NCBI RefSeq assembly: GCF_027533645.1 | Contig: NZ_JAQAGY010000002.1 | Span: forward strand, 1 to 64,000 | Origin: Paenibacillus caseinilyticus | Lineage (GTDB): Bacteria > Bacillota > Bacilli > Paenibacillales > NBRC-103111 | Direction: 5' to 3' | DNA length: 64,000 nt | Part shown: positions 51,867 to 61,507 of the stretch, in pieces | Layout of the letters: every line of letters begins with the position of its first letter | Position numbering within the stretch: position 1 is the first letter of the stretch | Notes under the pieces: model-generated | The model's database searches: none | What the model was told of the DNA's origin: nothing | The model's input: the letters and a program-made list of their open reading frames with translations, nothing else | Translations under genes and position numbers: made by a program

Positions 51867-53063
51867 TCATTCCACCATCTCCCGTGCCTCCCGTCCGGCA
51901 AGCGCCTGCCCGGCCAAATCTTCGATCACGGCATCCTCCATCGGCGGATTATGCAGGCCGGCGCGAACATCCCGGTACAGCCGCTCCAGCGGGCAGCTGC
52001 GCGAGAGGCTGGCCCCGCCCACGATACGCATCGCCAGATCCACGATACGGATGGCGCTGTTCACGGCGGTGATCTTGGCGAGGCCGAGCTCGCCCTTCAG
52101 CAGGGGGCGCAGGTCCGGAGCCTCGTCCCAGCGGCCTGCCGCCGAATAGAGCAGCGTACGCGCCTTCATCCACTCCGTCTCCATGTCGCCGATCTGCCGC
52201 CGAATATGCGGCAGATCCGAGATCGGTCCGCTGAGACTATTAGGGCGGTGGTGCAGCGCATAGTCGAGCGCGAAGTCCCTGGCCGCCCAGGCAATGCCGA
52301 TATAGCAGGCGGGAATATGCAGGAGCCAGCCCGTATCGCCCGGTGGCCCCATCGCTGCCTGATGGGACAGGCGGATGACTTCCTGCTCCGGTACGAACAC
52401 GCGGTCGAGCACGACGTCATGGCTTCCCGTAGCCCGCATGCCGAGCGTATTCCACGTTTCCTCCACGCGGACTCCGGGCCCCCGGCGCACGAAGAACACG
52501 CCGGTGTCATCCGTGCCGCTGACCGAAGCGGAGACGGTGAAATGCTCGAGGATCGGGCTCAGGGTGCTGAACGTTTTGCGTCCGCTGAGCACCCAGCCCC
52601 CGTCCGTCCGGCACGCCGTTGTAGCCGGTTTGCCGCCCCGGCTGGGACTGCCGGTCGAAGGCTCCGTCGCCAGATGGTTGATCAGCGCTCCGTTCTCCGC
52701 AACCTCCCGGCACATGGAGGCGTAGAGCCCTTCAGGCCAAGCGCCCGTACCGCGCAGTTGGAACAGCTGACCCAGATGCCAGCCTACCGCCAGCGCCGTA
52801 GATCCGTCCCCGCGGGCCAGCCGCTCCTGAGCCAGCACCAGCTCATATAAGGAAGCCTCTTCGCCGCCGTACTCTTCGGGAACCGTCAGCGCCAAATAAC
52901 CGGCAGCCTGCAGATCCGCGAAGTTCTCGAAGGGGAAGCTCCCCTCCGCGTCATGCTTCGGCGCACGCTGCGCAAACAGCGCGGCCAATCGGTCCGACCG
53001 TGCGGCAATCGCCGCCTCCCGTTCGCTGCGTATCCATCGGTCCCGTATTCCTCTGTCTGGCAT
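51867..53063 (-). CDS. Acyl-CoA dehydrogenase-family flavoprotein (YdbM-like)
   Basis: A 398-residue protein with the acyl-CoA dehydrogenase fold: N-terminal helical domain (LQAAGYLALTVPEEYGGEEAS), middle beta domain (GWVLSGRKTFSTLSPILEHF, VEETWNTLGMRATGSHDVVLD), C-terminal helical domain (VGGASLSRSCPLERLYRDVRAGLHNPP). The C-terminal pattern without a clear catalytic Glu is closer to YdbM and the SfnB/DszC flavin monooxygenases than to fatty acid enzymes. A role in sulfur compound or acyl-chain oxidation is possible; not assigned. It stands alone on the minus strand, divergent from the PBP gene. Confidence 0.85.
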   Translation of the reverse strand: MPDRGIRDRWIRSEREAAIAARSDRLAALFAQRAPKHDAEGSFPFENFADLQAAGYLALTVPEEYGGEEASLYELVLAQERLARGDGSTALAVGWHLGQLFQLRGTGAWPEGLYASMCREVAENGALINHLATEPSTGSPSRGGKPATTACRTDGGWVLSGRKTFSTLSPILEHFTVSASVSGTDDTGVFFVRRGPGVRVEETWNTLGMRATGSHDVVLDRVFVPEQEVIRLSHQAAMGPPGDTGWLLHIPACYIGIAWAARDFALDYALHHRPNSLSGPISDLPHIRRQIGDMETEWMKARTLLYSAAGRWDEAPDLRPLLKGELGLAKITAVNSAIRIVDLAMRIVGGASLSRSCPLERLYRDVRAGLHNPPMEDAVIEDLAGQALAGREAREMVE

Positions 53064-53358
53064 GGCCGGCGTACCCCTCCCGCTTCCCGGGATCCCGGCT
53101 CTCGAGCGGAGGCCGGGTCCGTTTTGTTCAAATCTAAGAATATATATCTCACCAGGTTCGATTCTGTAATCTCATATTTCTTATAAACGCGCATCGTCCT
53201 TTAATGGACGGCGAAGCCGTTTGTCTTGATTGTAGCACAGATCCGCCGGGCAGAGGACGGTTCCGTGCCCCCTGCGGGAAGCTTGATATCCCCGCTTGTT
53301 TCCCTCCTCGCTCCTTCGGGTAATAAGCCTGAAAAAAGGTAAGGACGGGGAATACAGC

Positions 53359-55881
53359 ATGAATCCTTCTCAAAAGCCGGAAGAGCAGCCTAAGAAAAAA
53401 ACGTCTCTTATAAAAACGATCCTGCTGGTCCTGGGGTCGGTGCTTGCCGTGGCATGCGTCGGCGGACTCGGCTGGGGCTATAAGACTTACCGGGATATGT
53501 ACCGCAGTACGGACATTTCGCTGCTCGATAAGGAGCCGGCGCGGTCGACCTTTTTCTATGACCGCAGCGGCGCGGTGATGGCGGAGCTTACGAACGCGCG
53601 GATGGAGTATAGGCCCTTGAGCGAATTCCCTGCAACGCTGCTGGATGCCGTAACCGCCGTCGAAGATGCGCGGTTCTACGAGCACCATGGGCTGGATTAC
53701 CAGGGGATTGCCCGTGCGCTCTACCAGAATCTGAAGTCCGGCCATACGGTGGAAGGCGGCAGCACGATTACACAACAGCTGGCCAAGACCATGCTGCTCA
53801 GCCCGGAGCAGACCTATGAGCGCAAACTGAAGGAAGCCGTGGCATCGCTGAAGATCGAACATACATACAGCAAGGACCAAATCATGGAGATGTATCTCAA
53901 TCACATCTATTTCGGCGAAGGGGCCTGGGGGCTGCAGCGCGCTTCCGAAACGTACTTCGGCAAGGAGGCTTCCCAGCTGACCTTGTCCGAGAGCGCGCTG
54001 CTCGCCGGCATCCCTAAATCCCCCACGAATTATTCGCCTGTCGCGAGACCGGAGGCGTCCAAGGAGCGCCGGAATCTGGTTCTTTCCCTCATGGCTGAGC
54101 AGGGCAAGATTACGGCTGCGCAGCGTGACGAGGCTATGCGGGAAGAGATCAAGCTCGCTCCTCCTGCCGCACAGCAGACGGCCAGAATCTATCCTTCCTA
54201 CATCGACCATGTCATTAACGAAGCTTCCCAAAAGTACGGCTTGACGGAGCAGCAGATTCTGTCCTCCGGACTGCATATCCATACGAATCTCGACCCCAAG
54301 GTACAGAAGGCGGCCGAAGAGGTGATGCGGAATCCGGAGTTCTTCCCCGAGGATGAGGGAGGTCTGCAGAGCGGCATTGTGCTCATGGAGCCGAAGAGTG
54401 GAGCGGTGCTCGGGATTGTAGGTTCCCGTAATCCCGAGCCCAAATTCCGGGAGTTCAACTATGCCACGCAGAACGAGCGCCAGCCCGGCTCGACGATCAA
54501 ACCCCTGATTGTCTATGCGCCGGCACTGGCTGCGGGGTATGGACCGCGGGATCAGATCTACGATACCGAGACGGATTTTGGCGGCGGGTATACGCCTGCC
54601 AATTATAAGAAGCAGCTTCACGGCTGGGTCACGCTGGAGGAAGCGCTCGTGGAATCCTACAATATCCCGGCTGTCGCCATGCTGAAGGAGATCGGGATCG
54701 ACCGGGGGCTGGACTTCGCGAAGAAGGCGGGACTGCCGATGCAGGAGGCGGACCGCACGCTCGGGATTGCGCTTGGCGGCATGAGCCAGGGCACGTCGCC
54801 GCTTCAGATGGCGCAGGCGTACACGATGTTCGCGAACGGCGGGAATCTGGCCAAGGCATATGCGATCCGCAAAATTACGGATGCGCAGGGCAAGCTCGTC
54901 GGCCAGGAGGTGCAGCCGGCGCTGGAGCCGATGCTGGATCCGAGCGCGGCGTATACGATGACGAAGATGCTCGAGAAGGTCGTGACGGAGGGCACCGGGC
55001 GCGCCGCAAGGATGGAGAGGCCGGTCGCAGGCAAGACGGGGACAACCCAGCTCCCGGACACGCCGGAATTCAAGGACCGCCGGGGCAACCAAATTGACGG
55101 CTCGAAGGACGCTTGGTTCGTCGGCTATACGCCTGAGATCGTGGCGGCCGTCTGGCTGGGCTACGAGAAGACGAACAAGGACCATTATTTGACGACCACC
55201 GGAGGCAAGTATCCCGCGTCCTTGTTCAAAGAGGTCGTGAGCCGCGCTCTGCTGGATGTGTCCGTGACGGCTTTCGAGAAGCCGGAGAAGTATAGAGCTT
55301 TCGCCGGGGGACGCAAACGGATCAACGGAGACAAAGCGCCAAGATATGGGGAGAAGTCCGGCGGCACCGAGCAGGCACAGACGGGAACGGCCGCCGCCGC
55401 ACCGGGGCAGGAAGCTGCGGGAAGTACGGCACCGGCGGCTGCTGCCGCTCCCGGAGGGGCTCCTGCGGCCCAGCCGCAGGGCGAGCAAGGCCAAGCCCCG
55501 CCTGCCGGGGCGGACGCTGCCGGGGGACAGGCCGGCGGGCAGCCGGCGCCGGCAGGGCAGTCCGCTCCCGCTCCGCAGGGCGGCACGCCAAGCGGGAGCG
55601 CCCCGTCGGAGCCGGACACGGCAGCAGGCGGGGCGGCAGCAGGCGGCGGAGCGGAGGCGGGGGCGGGCGGCACCGGTGTGGCGGGCGGTGAGGCGCAGCC
55701 CGGCGGGAGTACGGCGCAGCCCGGGAGCGGAGCGGGGAGCGGCGCCACAGCGCAGCCGGGCGCAGATGAGCCGGCGGCGCAGACGGCGGGCAGCGGTAAG
55801 CCGGCAGAAGAGGCCGCAGGCCCGGCAGCAGGCGATGCGCAGGCGGACAAGCCGGCTGGAGCCGGGACGACGACGCCATAG
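53359..55881 (+). CDS. Class A penicillin-binding protein (PBP1a family)
   Basis: An 840-residue bifunctional wall synthase. ATG 53359 has GGACGGGG about seven bases before it. Cytoplasmic tail (1-18), one membrane anchor (about 19-42), GT51 glycosyltransferase (about 60-240; E102 in AVEDARFYEHHG, GGSTITQQLAK), and transpeptidase (about 340-640; active Ser S378 in STIK, SYN motif, K559 in KTG). The last 180 residues are low complexity, mainly Ala, Gly, Pro and Gln, like the disordered tails of Bacillus PBP1 proteins but strongly GC-driven. It polymerises and crosslinks peptidoglycan outside the membrane. Confidence 0.93.
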   Translation: MNPSQKPEEQPKKKTSLIKTILLVLGSVLAVACVGGLGWGYKTYRDMYRSTDISLLDKEPARSTFFYDRSGAVMAELTNARMEYRPLSEFPATLLDAVTAVEDARFYEHHGLDYQGIARALYQNLKSGHTVEGGSTITQQLAKTMLLSPEQTYERKLKEAVASLKIEHTYSKDQIMEMYLNHIYFGEGAWGLQRASETYFGKEASQLTLSESALLAGIPKSPTNYSPVARPEASKERRNLVLSLMAEQGKITAAQRDEAMREEIKLAPPAAQQTARIYPSYIDHVINEASQKYGLTEQQILSSGLHIHTNLDPKVQKAAEEVMRNPEFFPEDEGGLQSGIVLMEPKSGAVLGIVGSRNPEPKFREFNYATQNERQPGSTIKPLIVYAPALAAGYGPRDQIYDTETDFGGGYTPANYKKQLHGWVTLEEALVESYNIPAVAMLKEIGIDRGLDFAKKAGLPMQEADRTLGIALGGMSQGTSPLQMAQAYTMFANGGNLAKAYAIRKITDAQGKLVGQEVQPALEPMLDPSAAYTMTKMLEKVVTEGTGRAARMERPVAGKTGTTQLPDTPEFKDRRGNQIDGSKDAWFVGYTPEIVAAVWLGYEKTNKDHYLTTTGGKYPASLFKEVVSRALLDVSVTAFEKPEKYRAFAGGRKRINGDKAPRYGEKSGGTEQAQTGTAAAAPGQEAAGSTAPAAAAAPGGAPAAQPQGEQGQAPPAGADAAGGQAGGQPAPAGQSAPAPQGGTPSGSAPSEPDTAAGGAAAGGGAEAGAGGTGVAGGEAQPGGSTAQPGSGAGSGATAQPGADEPAAQTAGSGKPAEEAAGPAAGDAQADKPAGAGTTTP

Positions 55882-55994
55882 GGCAGAAGCGCCAAGGCTG
55901 CGGGCGTCTGAGCCGGGGGCACGGCTGAGAATAGCGCCGGGCCGCCGGAGATTCAATCTTCTTGCTCCCATATCCCCACAACTGACACCATGAT

Positions 55995-56032
55995 AGATTG
56001 GCAGGCCTAGCCGCTGCCAATCTATTTTTTTT
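55995..56032 (+). terminator. Terminator after the PBP gene
   Basis: AGATTGGCAG (55995-56004) and CTGCCAATCT (56014-56023), perfect ten-base stem, then eight T. Confidence 0.9.
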
Positions 56033-56159
56033 GTTCTATATATTGGTAAAAGTGTGTCGAAAATCGAAAAATCCGTCGATATAAGGAATATATTAGGAAA
56101 AAACCTGTTTCATGGTTGGTACTATACGTAATGGCTGTGCTAGTCTTATAAAAAAAATA

Positions 56160-56280
56160 CAGGCCGAATCCAGTTCAGCAGAAGATCTGGTACGGGGGAT
56201 TCTTTCAAATGGGGTGAATGTTCGAGAAATCGAACTAGGGAGCAGCCTCTTCCGAATCCGTCAACTAACCTCGGAGGCCG
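56160..56280 (+). ncRNA. c-di-AMP riboswitch (ydaO/yuaA class)
   Basis: The conserved ydaO blocks occur in order: ACGGGGGATTC, ATGGGGTGAATG, TAGGGAGCAGCCTCTTCC, then CCGAATCCGTCAACTAACCTCG; the ends GGCC (56162-56165) and GGCC (56276-56279) can close the outer stem. The class typically controls wall hydrolases and potassium transporters, matching the NlpC/P60 gene immediately downstream. No terminator lies between it and the start, and its 3' end holds GGAGG. Confidence 0.9.
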
Positions 56281-56288
56281 CAGGAGGA

Positions 56289-57185
56289 ATGAATTTGAAT
56301 CGTCGTTTTTATCGAAAGCTTCTTTTGTCGTGCGCTTTTTCTGCCGCCGGACTGTTTGGGGTGCTTCATGCTGGGACAGCCGAGGCGGCTGCGAATGTCA
56401 AAATCCAAATCAATGACAGCCTTGTCTCTTTTCCGGAAGCCCAGCCTTTTATCGATCCTTCCAATCAAATGCAGATTCCGCTGCGTACTTTGACGGAGGA
56501 ACTAGGATATCAGGTCAGCTGGGAGAAGAAGGGCGAGGTCATAAACGTGACGCTCATCAATAAGAATGAGAAGATTTCGCTGCAGACCGCCTCCCGCTAT
56601 GCGGAAGTCGATGGCAAGCGGGTCGAGTTGGACTCTCCGGCGCAATTCATCTCTGGCAGCGTATATCTTCCTCTGCGGTTCGTCTCCGAAACCTTCGGAT
56701 ACCGGATTCAGTGGGATGCGGATAACCGGATCGCGATCATTAACGAAGACGGGCAGTATCATGCCCCAGCCTGGTACAAGCAGCAGGCCGAGGCGAAACT
56801 GCAGGCCCAGGCGCAAGCCCAACCGCAGCCTCTGCAGTCCGCTATCCTGCAGAGCGCGTACCAATACTTGGGCACGCCGTATGCTTGGGGCGGCAGCTCG
56901 CCGGGCGGTTTTGACTGCTCCGGATATGTCGGCTATGTGTTTGGTCAAAAGGGAGTCAGCCTTCCCCGCACCTCCGTGGAGATGTATCAGTCGGCGGGCA
57001 GCGTCGTTACGGATCTGCAGGCCGGCGATCTTGTCTTTTTTGCCGAAGGCGGACGGGTATCCCATGTAGGCATCTATACCGGCAACGGTCAATTTATCTC
57101 GTCGGCGAGTTCTTCCGGCGTCTCCATCGCGAGTATTACCACCGGTTATTGGGGCCGCAAGTACGTAGGGGCCAAGCGCGTATAA
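56289..57185 (+). CDS. Secreted NlpC/P60 peptidoglycan hydrolase with copper amine oxidase-like stalk domain
   Basis: A 298-residue secreted endopeptidase. Signal peptide (RRFYRKLLLSCAFSAAGLFG, cleavage near AEAAAN), a Cu_amine_oxidN1-type domain (about 45-155) thought to bind the wall, a Gln/Ala-rich linker (QAEAKLQAQAQAQPQP), and an NlpC/P60 domain with catalytic C210 (FDCSGY) and H259 (SHVGIY). Two ribosome sites compete: GGAGG at 56273-56277 suits ATG 56289; GGAGG at 56283-56287 is too close to that ATG but suits TTG 56295, two codons later in frame. It cuts stem peptides in peptidoglycan and lies behind a c-di-AMP riboswitch. Confidence 0.92.
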   Translation: MNLNRRFYRKLLLSCAFSAAGLFGVLHAGTAEAAANVKIQINDSLVSFPEAQPFIDPSNQMQIPLRTLTEELGYQVSWEKKGEVINVTLINKNEKISLQTASRYAEVDGKRVELDSPAQFISGSVYLPLRFVSETFGYRIQWDADNRIAIINEDGQYHAPAWYKQQAEAKLQAQAQAQPQPLQSAILQSAYQYLGTPYAWGGSSPGGFDCSGYVGYVFGQKGVSLPRTSVEMYQSAGSVVTDLQAGDLVFFAEGGRVSHVGIYTGNGQFISSASSSGVSIASITTGYWGRKYVGAKRV

Positions 57186-57232
57186 ATCTGCCCCGTTCAT
57201 TCTCTTTTACTTCCAAAAATGTCACTGTAGAG

Positions 57233-57257
57233 GACTCGCCGCGGCGAGTCTTTTTTT
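57233..57257 (+). terminator. Terminator after the NlpC/P60 gene
   Basis: GACTCGCC and GGCGAGTC, nearly loopless with GC between, followed by seven T. Confidence 0.85.
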
Positions 57258-57371
57258 GTTCGTTGCTTAGGCCGGGTGGCGGGGCTGTCTGATTAGCCGC
57301 CATACCAATAAGGGTAATGGAAGGAAGTGTAAGCCCTTAGGAAGGATACGAATCGCGAGGAGTGGATATCA

Positions 57372-58340
57372 ATGGCTAAGAACATTCGGCTGGAAGCCAA
57401 GGCCCAGAAGTTTGCGGAGGACACGGCCAAGCCGCCGTATCTCTTCGATCTCGGCCCCGAAAAGGGACGGGCTCAAGTGGATGAAGTGCAGTCCGGCGAG
57501 GTGCACAAGCTGCCTGTCGACATCGAAGACCGGACAATCGATGGCGGACCGGAAGGCACGGTTTCCGTTCGGATTCTGCGTCCTGTGGATGCCCCGAAGA
57601 CGCTGCCGGTCATCGTGTATACCCACGGAGCCGGCTGGGTATTCGGCAACGCCCATACGCATGACAGGCTGATCCGCGAGCTTGCCGTAGGCGTCCAAGC
57701 GGCCGTCGTCTTCCCTAACTACAGCTTGTCCCCGGAGGCCCAATATCCTACGGCCATTGAAGAAGTGTATGCCGTAGTGGAGTGGGTCGCGAAGAACGGG
57801 CGGGATCTGGGCCTCGATCCGAATCGCCTTGCGGTGGCGGGGGACAGCGTGGGGGGCAATATGACGGCGGCGGTTACCCTCATGGCCAAAGAGCGCGGAG
57901 GCCCGGCGATCCGCCAGCAGCTGCTGTTCTACCCCGTAACGGATGCTTCGTTCGATACGGAGTCCTACCGCGAATTCGCCGAAGGCTACTTCCTGCGGCG
58001 GGATGCGATGATGTGGTTCTGGGATCAGTATACGAAGGATGAAGAGCAGCGCGCCGAGATCACGGCCTCGCCGCTGCGCGCTACCACCGAACAGTTGGAG
58101 GGCCTGCCGCCCGCACTTGTCATCACCGGCGAGGCGGATGTGCTGCGGGACGAAGGCGAAGCCTACGCGAACAAGCTGCGCGAAGCCGGCGTGCGCGTGA
58201 CGGCCGCCCGTTTCCAAGGGACCATCCATGACTTCGTGATGCTCAATGCCCTCGCCGACACGGCGGCTGCCCGCGGCGCGATCGCCTTGGCGAACGCATG
58301 GCTGCGCGAAGGGCTTGGGGAGATTATGGGGGAGCAGTGA
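57372..58340 (+). CDS. Alpha/beta hydrolase, hormone-sensitive lipase-like
   Basis: A 322-residue alpha/beta hydrolase-3 family esterase. Oxyanion motif HGAGW (usually HGGGW), nucleophile S159 in GDSVGG, Asp in GEADVLRDEGE, and His in GTIHDF. No signal peptide. GAGGAGTGG lies before ATG 57372. Likely hydrolyses short-chain esters in the cytoplasm; natural substrate unknown. It has its own terminator, shared with the convergent transporter. Confidence 0.88.
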   Translation: MAKNIRLEAKAQKFAEDTAKPPYLFDLGPEKGRAQVDEVQSGEVHKLPVDIEDRTIDGGPEGTVSVRILRPVDAPKTLPVIVYTHGAGWVFGNAHTHDRLIRELAVGVQAAVVFPNYSLSPEAQYPTAIEEVYAVVEWVAKNGRDLGLDPNRLAVAGDSVGGNMTAAVTLMAKERGGPAIRQQLLFYPVTDASFDTESYREFAEGYFLRRDAMMWFWDQYTKDEEQRAEITASPLRATTEQLEGLPPALVITGEADVLRDEGEAYANKLREAGVRVTAARFQGTIHDFVMLNALADTAAARGAIALANAWLREGLGEIMGEQ

Positions 58341-58391
58341 GTTCTATGCGGGGGCAGTCCTAATGCAGCGGCAGCTGGAACCCCCACCCAA

Positions 58392-58429
58392 AAAGACCAC
58401 TTCAGTGTCATTTCACTGAGGTGGTCTTT
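58392..58429. terminator. Bidirectional terminator between hydrolase and amino acid transporter
   Basis: AAAGACCAC-T-TCAGTG pairs with CACTGA-G-GTGGTCTTT, with A and T runs on both sides. Confidence 0.85.
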
Positions 58430-58476
58430 CGATTGAAATATCAGAAACTGGAGGCTCCGGGGGATCAGGGGCTGTT

Positions 58477-59223
58477 CTACTGATAGCTCCGGTTCAAGAA
58501 TGCCTTCGTCCGCTCGTGCTGCGGGCTGCCGAAAAGCTGTTCGGGCGGGCCCGATTCGATGATCTCGCCGTTGTCCATGAAGAGGACGCGGCTGGCGACT
58601 TCCCGGGCGAAGCCCATCTCGTGAGTGACGACGATCATCGTCATGTGCTCCTCTGCGAGGCTCTTCATGACTTGGAGCACTTCGCCCGTGAGCTCGGGGT
58701 CGAGGGCCGAGGTGGGCTCGTCGAAGAGCAGGATCTCGGGGTTCATCATCAGCGCCCGGGCGATGGCTACGCGCTGCTTTTGGCCGCCCGAGAGCTTGGC
58801 GGGATACGCGTCCGCCCGGCCGGTGAGGCCTACCTTCTCGAGCAGCTCGCTGCTGCGGCGGCGCAATGCGGCGGCCGGCTCCCCCTGCACGAGGCGGGGG
58901 GCGAGCTCCAGATTCTCCTGCACGGTCAGGTGCGGGAACAGGTTGAAATGCTGGAACACCATGCCCATCTTGGCGGTGATCCGCTTAATTTCCTGTCCTT
59001 TCGAATAGATCCCGTCCTTCACCAGATCTTCCCCTGCCACACGGATTGACCCGTCGTTGATCTGTTCCAGATGGACGAGCGAACGCAGCATCGTGCTCTT
59101 GCCGGAACCGGAGGGGCCGATGACCGCAACGACATCGTTCTTATTGACATCGAAGGTGATCTGCTTCAGCACATCGAGTGTGCCGTATGATTTTTTGAGG
59201 GCGGATACTTCAATGATAGCCAC
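58477..59223 (-). CDS. Polar amino acid ABC transporter ATPase
   Basis: A 248-residue GlnQ/TcyC-type ATPase. Walker [10 protein letters not shown], signature LSGGQKQR, Walker [14 protein letters not shown], switch His in VVTHEMGF. The start is GTG 59223, nine bases after AAAGGA; the ATG at 59232 directly abuts that site. Last gene of a three-gene minus-strand operon: binding protein, permease, ATPase. It powers uptake through the permease encoded just upstream. Confidence 0.92.
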   Translation of the reverse strand: MAIIEVSALKKSYGTLDVLKQITFDVNKNDVVAVIGPSGSGKSTMLRSLVHLEQINDGSIRVAGEDLVKDGIYSKGQEIKRITAKMGMVFQHFNLFPHLTVQENLELAPRLVQGEPAAALRRRSSELLEKVGLTGRADAYPAKLSGGQKQRVAIARALMMNPEILLFDEPTSALDPELTGEVLQVMKSLAEEHMTMIVVTHEMGFAREVASRVLFMDNGEIIESGPPEQLFGSPQHERTKAFLNRSYQ

Positions 59224-59236
59224 GTGCGCCATTCCT

Positions 59237-59896
59237 TTATTCGAATTTGAACCGCCGCTCCAGCCATTTGAAGAGCGCGGTTAATACCAGGGTCAAGATT
59301 AGATAGATGATACCCGCGAAGAAGAACGGAACGATGGTAAAGTCGCGGTTGACCACCGTCTGGGCATAGTGCAGCAGCTCGGGTACGGCTACGGCGTAGA
59401 GCAGGGCGGTATCCTTGACGAGCGTAATTGACTCATTGGATACGGAGGGCAGGGCGACGCGGAACATCTGAGGCAGAATAATGCGCGTGGTCGTCTGCCA
59501 CTTGCTCAAGCCCAGCACCTGCGAGGCCTCGTACTGCCCTTTGTCGATAGCGAGCAATCCGCCGCGGAAGATCTCGGCGAAGTAGGCCGCATAGTTCAGG
59601 ATGAAGCCGATGCACGCCGCGGTGAACCGGTCGAACACGAGGAATTCGCCGATGACCGGAATCATCGGGAGGCCGAAGCAGATGAAGAGCAGCTGCAGCA
59701 GCAGCGGCGTGCCGCGCATAATATAGATATAACCGTGAGCCAGCGCCGAGAGCGGCTTGATGCTGCTTTGGACGGCAAGCGTGAGTGCGAAGCCCAGCGG
59801 AATGGACAGCGCGATGGCGATCAGGAACAACAGCACCGTCATCTGCGCCCCTTCGAGCATAGGCTTAATCATCGAGATATAATCCCCTGCGGACAT
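59237..59896 (-). CDS. Polar amino acid ABC transporter permease
   Basis: A 219-residue HisM/TcyB-like permease with about five membrane segments and the EAA-type loop [29 protein letters not shown] lies seven bases before ATG 59896. Probably forms a homodimer channel, since only one permease is encoded. Specificity (cystine, glutamine and others) cannot be fixed from sequence alone. Confidence 0.92.
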   Translation of the reverse strand: MSAGDYISMIKPMLEGAQMTVLLFLIAIALSIPLGFALTLAVQSSIKPLSALAHGYIYIMRGTPLLLQLLFICFGLPMIPVIGEFLVFDRFTAACIGFILNYAAYFAEIFRGGLLAIDKGQYEASQVLGLSKWQTTTRIILPQMFRVALPSVSNESITLVKDTALLYAVAVPELLHYAQTVVNRDFTIVPFFFAGIIYLILTLVLTALFKWLERRFKFE

Positions 59897-59983
59897 GAAA
59901 GAACTCCCCCAAAAAACAAAACAGGATTTCCGGGAAGAAATCCGTTCTGCTGATCATCATTCATTTGTTGTGAAGCTTCACCC

Positions 59984-60769
59984 TTACTTCAGGACCTTGT
60001 CTCCGCCGAACCACTTCTGCGAAATTTTGGCGGCCGTGCCGTCTTGATTCAACTCGTCGAGCGCCTTCTGGAGCTTCTGCAGCAGGGCTTCGTTGCCTTT
60101 CTTCACTCCTACGCCGTATTCTTCGGGAGCCAGGGATTCGCTCAGGATTTTGAACGATTCCTTCTCTTTGGCCATGTAATAATTGATGACGACTTCGTCG
60201 ACGATGACCGCATCGATCCGGCCGATCTTAAGATCGGTCAGGGCGAGCACGTTATCCTTGTACTCCGTCACCGTCTTGATCTTGGATTTCACGGCAGGAT
60301 TCGCATCCAGGGCTTCTCCCGCGGAGGATTGGGACTGCAGGCCGACCGTTTTTCCTTCCAGCTCATCCAGCTTGGTCAGGTTCGACTTCGCGAGTGTTAC
60401 GACGACCTGCGCGTTCTTGAGGTAAGGCTTAGTGAACAGCACTTGGGCTTTGCGCGTCTCGTTGATCGTATAGCCGTTCCAGATGAGGTCGATCCTGCCG
60501 CTCTTCAGCTCGGATTCCTTGGTATTCCAGTCGATGGGCTGGAATTCCACCTCGCTGCCCATCTTCTGGGCTGCGGCCTTCGCATAGTCGATATCGAATC
60601 CTACAATCTCGTTCTTCTCATCGCGGAAGCCCATCGGGGCGAACTTGTCGTCGATCCCGATGACGAGCTTCTTGTCCGCGCCTGCGGAGCCGCCGGAGCC
60701 GGAGCATCCGGCCAGAATCGAGAATGCGGCTGTTAATATGAGTCCCATGGCTGCCAAACGTTTCTTCAC
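59984..60769 (-). CDS. Amino acid-binding lipoprotein
   Basis: A 261-residue SBP family 3 protein. GTG 60769 is chosen since AAAGGTGG lies eight bases before it; the upstream GTG at 60781 overlaps the ribosome site. Lipobox SILAGC, Cys near 22. Typical family segments: LVIGIDDKFAPMGFRDEKNEIVGFDIDYAKA (in part), DLIWNGYTINETRKAQV, and GIDAVIVDE-like IGRIDAVIVDE. It captures a polar amino acid for the permease encoded 87 bases downstream. Resembles TcyA-type cystine binders, but this is not certain. Confidence 0.9.
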   Translation of the reverse strand: MKKRLAAMGLILTAAFSILAGCSGSGGSAGADKKLVIGIDDKFAPMGFRDEKNEIVGFDIDYAKAAAQKMGSEVEFQPIDWNTKESELKSGRIDLIWNGYTINETRKAQVLFTKPYLKNAQVVVTLAKSNLTKLDELEGKTVGLQSQSSAGEALDANPAVKSKIKTVTEYKDNVLALTDLKIGRIDAVIVDEVVINYYMAKEKESFKILSESLAPEEYGVGVKKGNEALLQKLQKALDELNQDGTAAKISQKWFGGDKVLK

Positions 60770-60860
60770 AAGAAAAACCACCTTTAACGAATTATGCTAC
60801 TGTCTCGAATTATCATTTCATTTCCTTGCTTTAGTGCGTTACCACTTTATCAAGAATCCC

Positions 60861-60890
60861 ATAATATCATATTCTAGCAAATCGTGTCGA
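60861..60890 (-). promoter_or_regulatory. Promoter of the amino acid transporter operon
   Basis: On the minus strand TCGACA (60890-60885) and TATTAT (60866-60861) are 18 bases apart, about 90 bases before the binding-protein start. Confidence 0.55.
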
Positions 60891-61221
60891 GGCTCTCCCA
60901 AAAAGAAAAATAATTCCAAAAAGATAGAAGTTTCCCGTGATAGGGGGCTGGAGCGGAAGGGGTTACAACGCTTGAGAACCGCGGATCCATGAATGTACAA
61001 GGGTTAATTCCGGGAGGACAGAGGTCCCTGTCGCCTTCGGCGCTCGCCGGGTGTAGAAATATGGAAGTGAAGAATACCGTGGCGGGCCCCCTCAAACTAA
61101 CGCATCCTTCCGTATATCCTTTAGTAACAGATTCAATGGAAAGATAGAAGAGAGCCAAGAGAGTCCAGGTGCTATCGCGACCGACCTGCAGCACAACACA
61201 GCCGCCAAGGGGGAATAATAG
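60891..61221 (+). other. Intergenic region before the small unknown gene
   Basis: No gene, known RNA or strong terminator recognised. It separates the minus-strand transporter from the plus-strand small gene. Its plus-strand end carries AAGGGGG, the ribosome site of that gene. Confidence 0.3.
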
Positions 61222-61416
61222 ATGATGACGGTCCAGGATTTGCAGCAAAGAATTCAGTATATGCAGTATCTTGGCTTCGACGAAGCGAAGAAAATGTGGG
61301 TGTACACCTATCGGGAGAAGTACAAGAACAGGGACGTATTCGGACTCGTATCCGGCAAACAGAAGGTCGTCGTCCTGCCATCGCTGCACGGCTTGAATTT
61401 GAAGAAAGCGTTCTGA
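61222..61416 (+). CDS. Small protein of unknown function
   Basis: A 64-residue protein starting MMTVQDLQQRIQYMQYLGFDEAKK, basic and without membrane segments. AAGGGGG lies a few bases before ATG 61222. Aromatic-rich (YTYREKYKNRDVFGLV). Not recognised. It has a balanced codon use and ends before a G/C-rich terminator-like hairpin (about 61508-61552), which supports a real gene. Confidence 0.6.
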   Translation: MMTVQDLQQRIQYMQYLGFDEAKKMWVYTYREKYKNRDVFGLVSGKQKVVVLPSLHGLNLKKAF

Positions 61417-61507
61417 AGGAATGTATGCGGTTCGGCAGCAGGTGAGCGCCTGCCGTGTTGCGAGGTTCTTAGCGTCAGGCAGCAAGGGGCTGCAGCTCCA
61501 CCTATAG

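Noticed and set aside
53149..55971. 940-codon open frame antisense to the PBP gene
   Set aside because: Arg/Leu/Ala-rich translation without domain features, fully overlapping a well-recognised gene; typical antisense frame of GC-rich DNA.
60770..60890. S-box, CymR box or other known riboswitch before the amino acid transporter
   Set aside because: Short similarities only; the conserved cores are absent.
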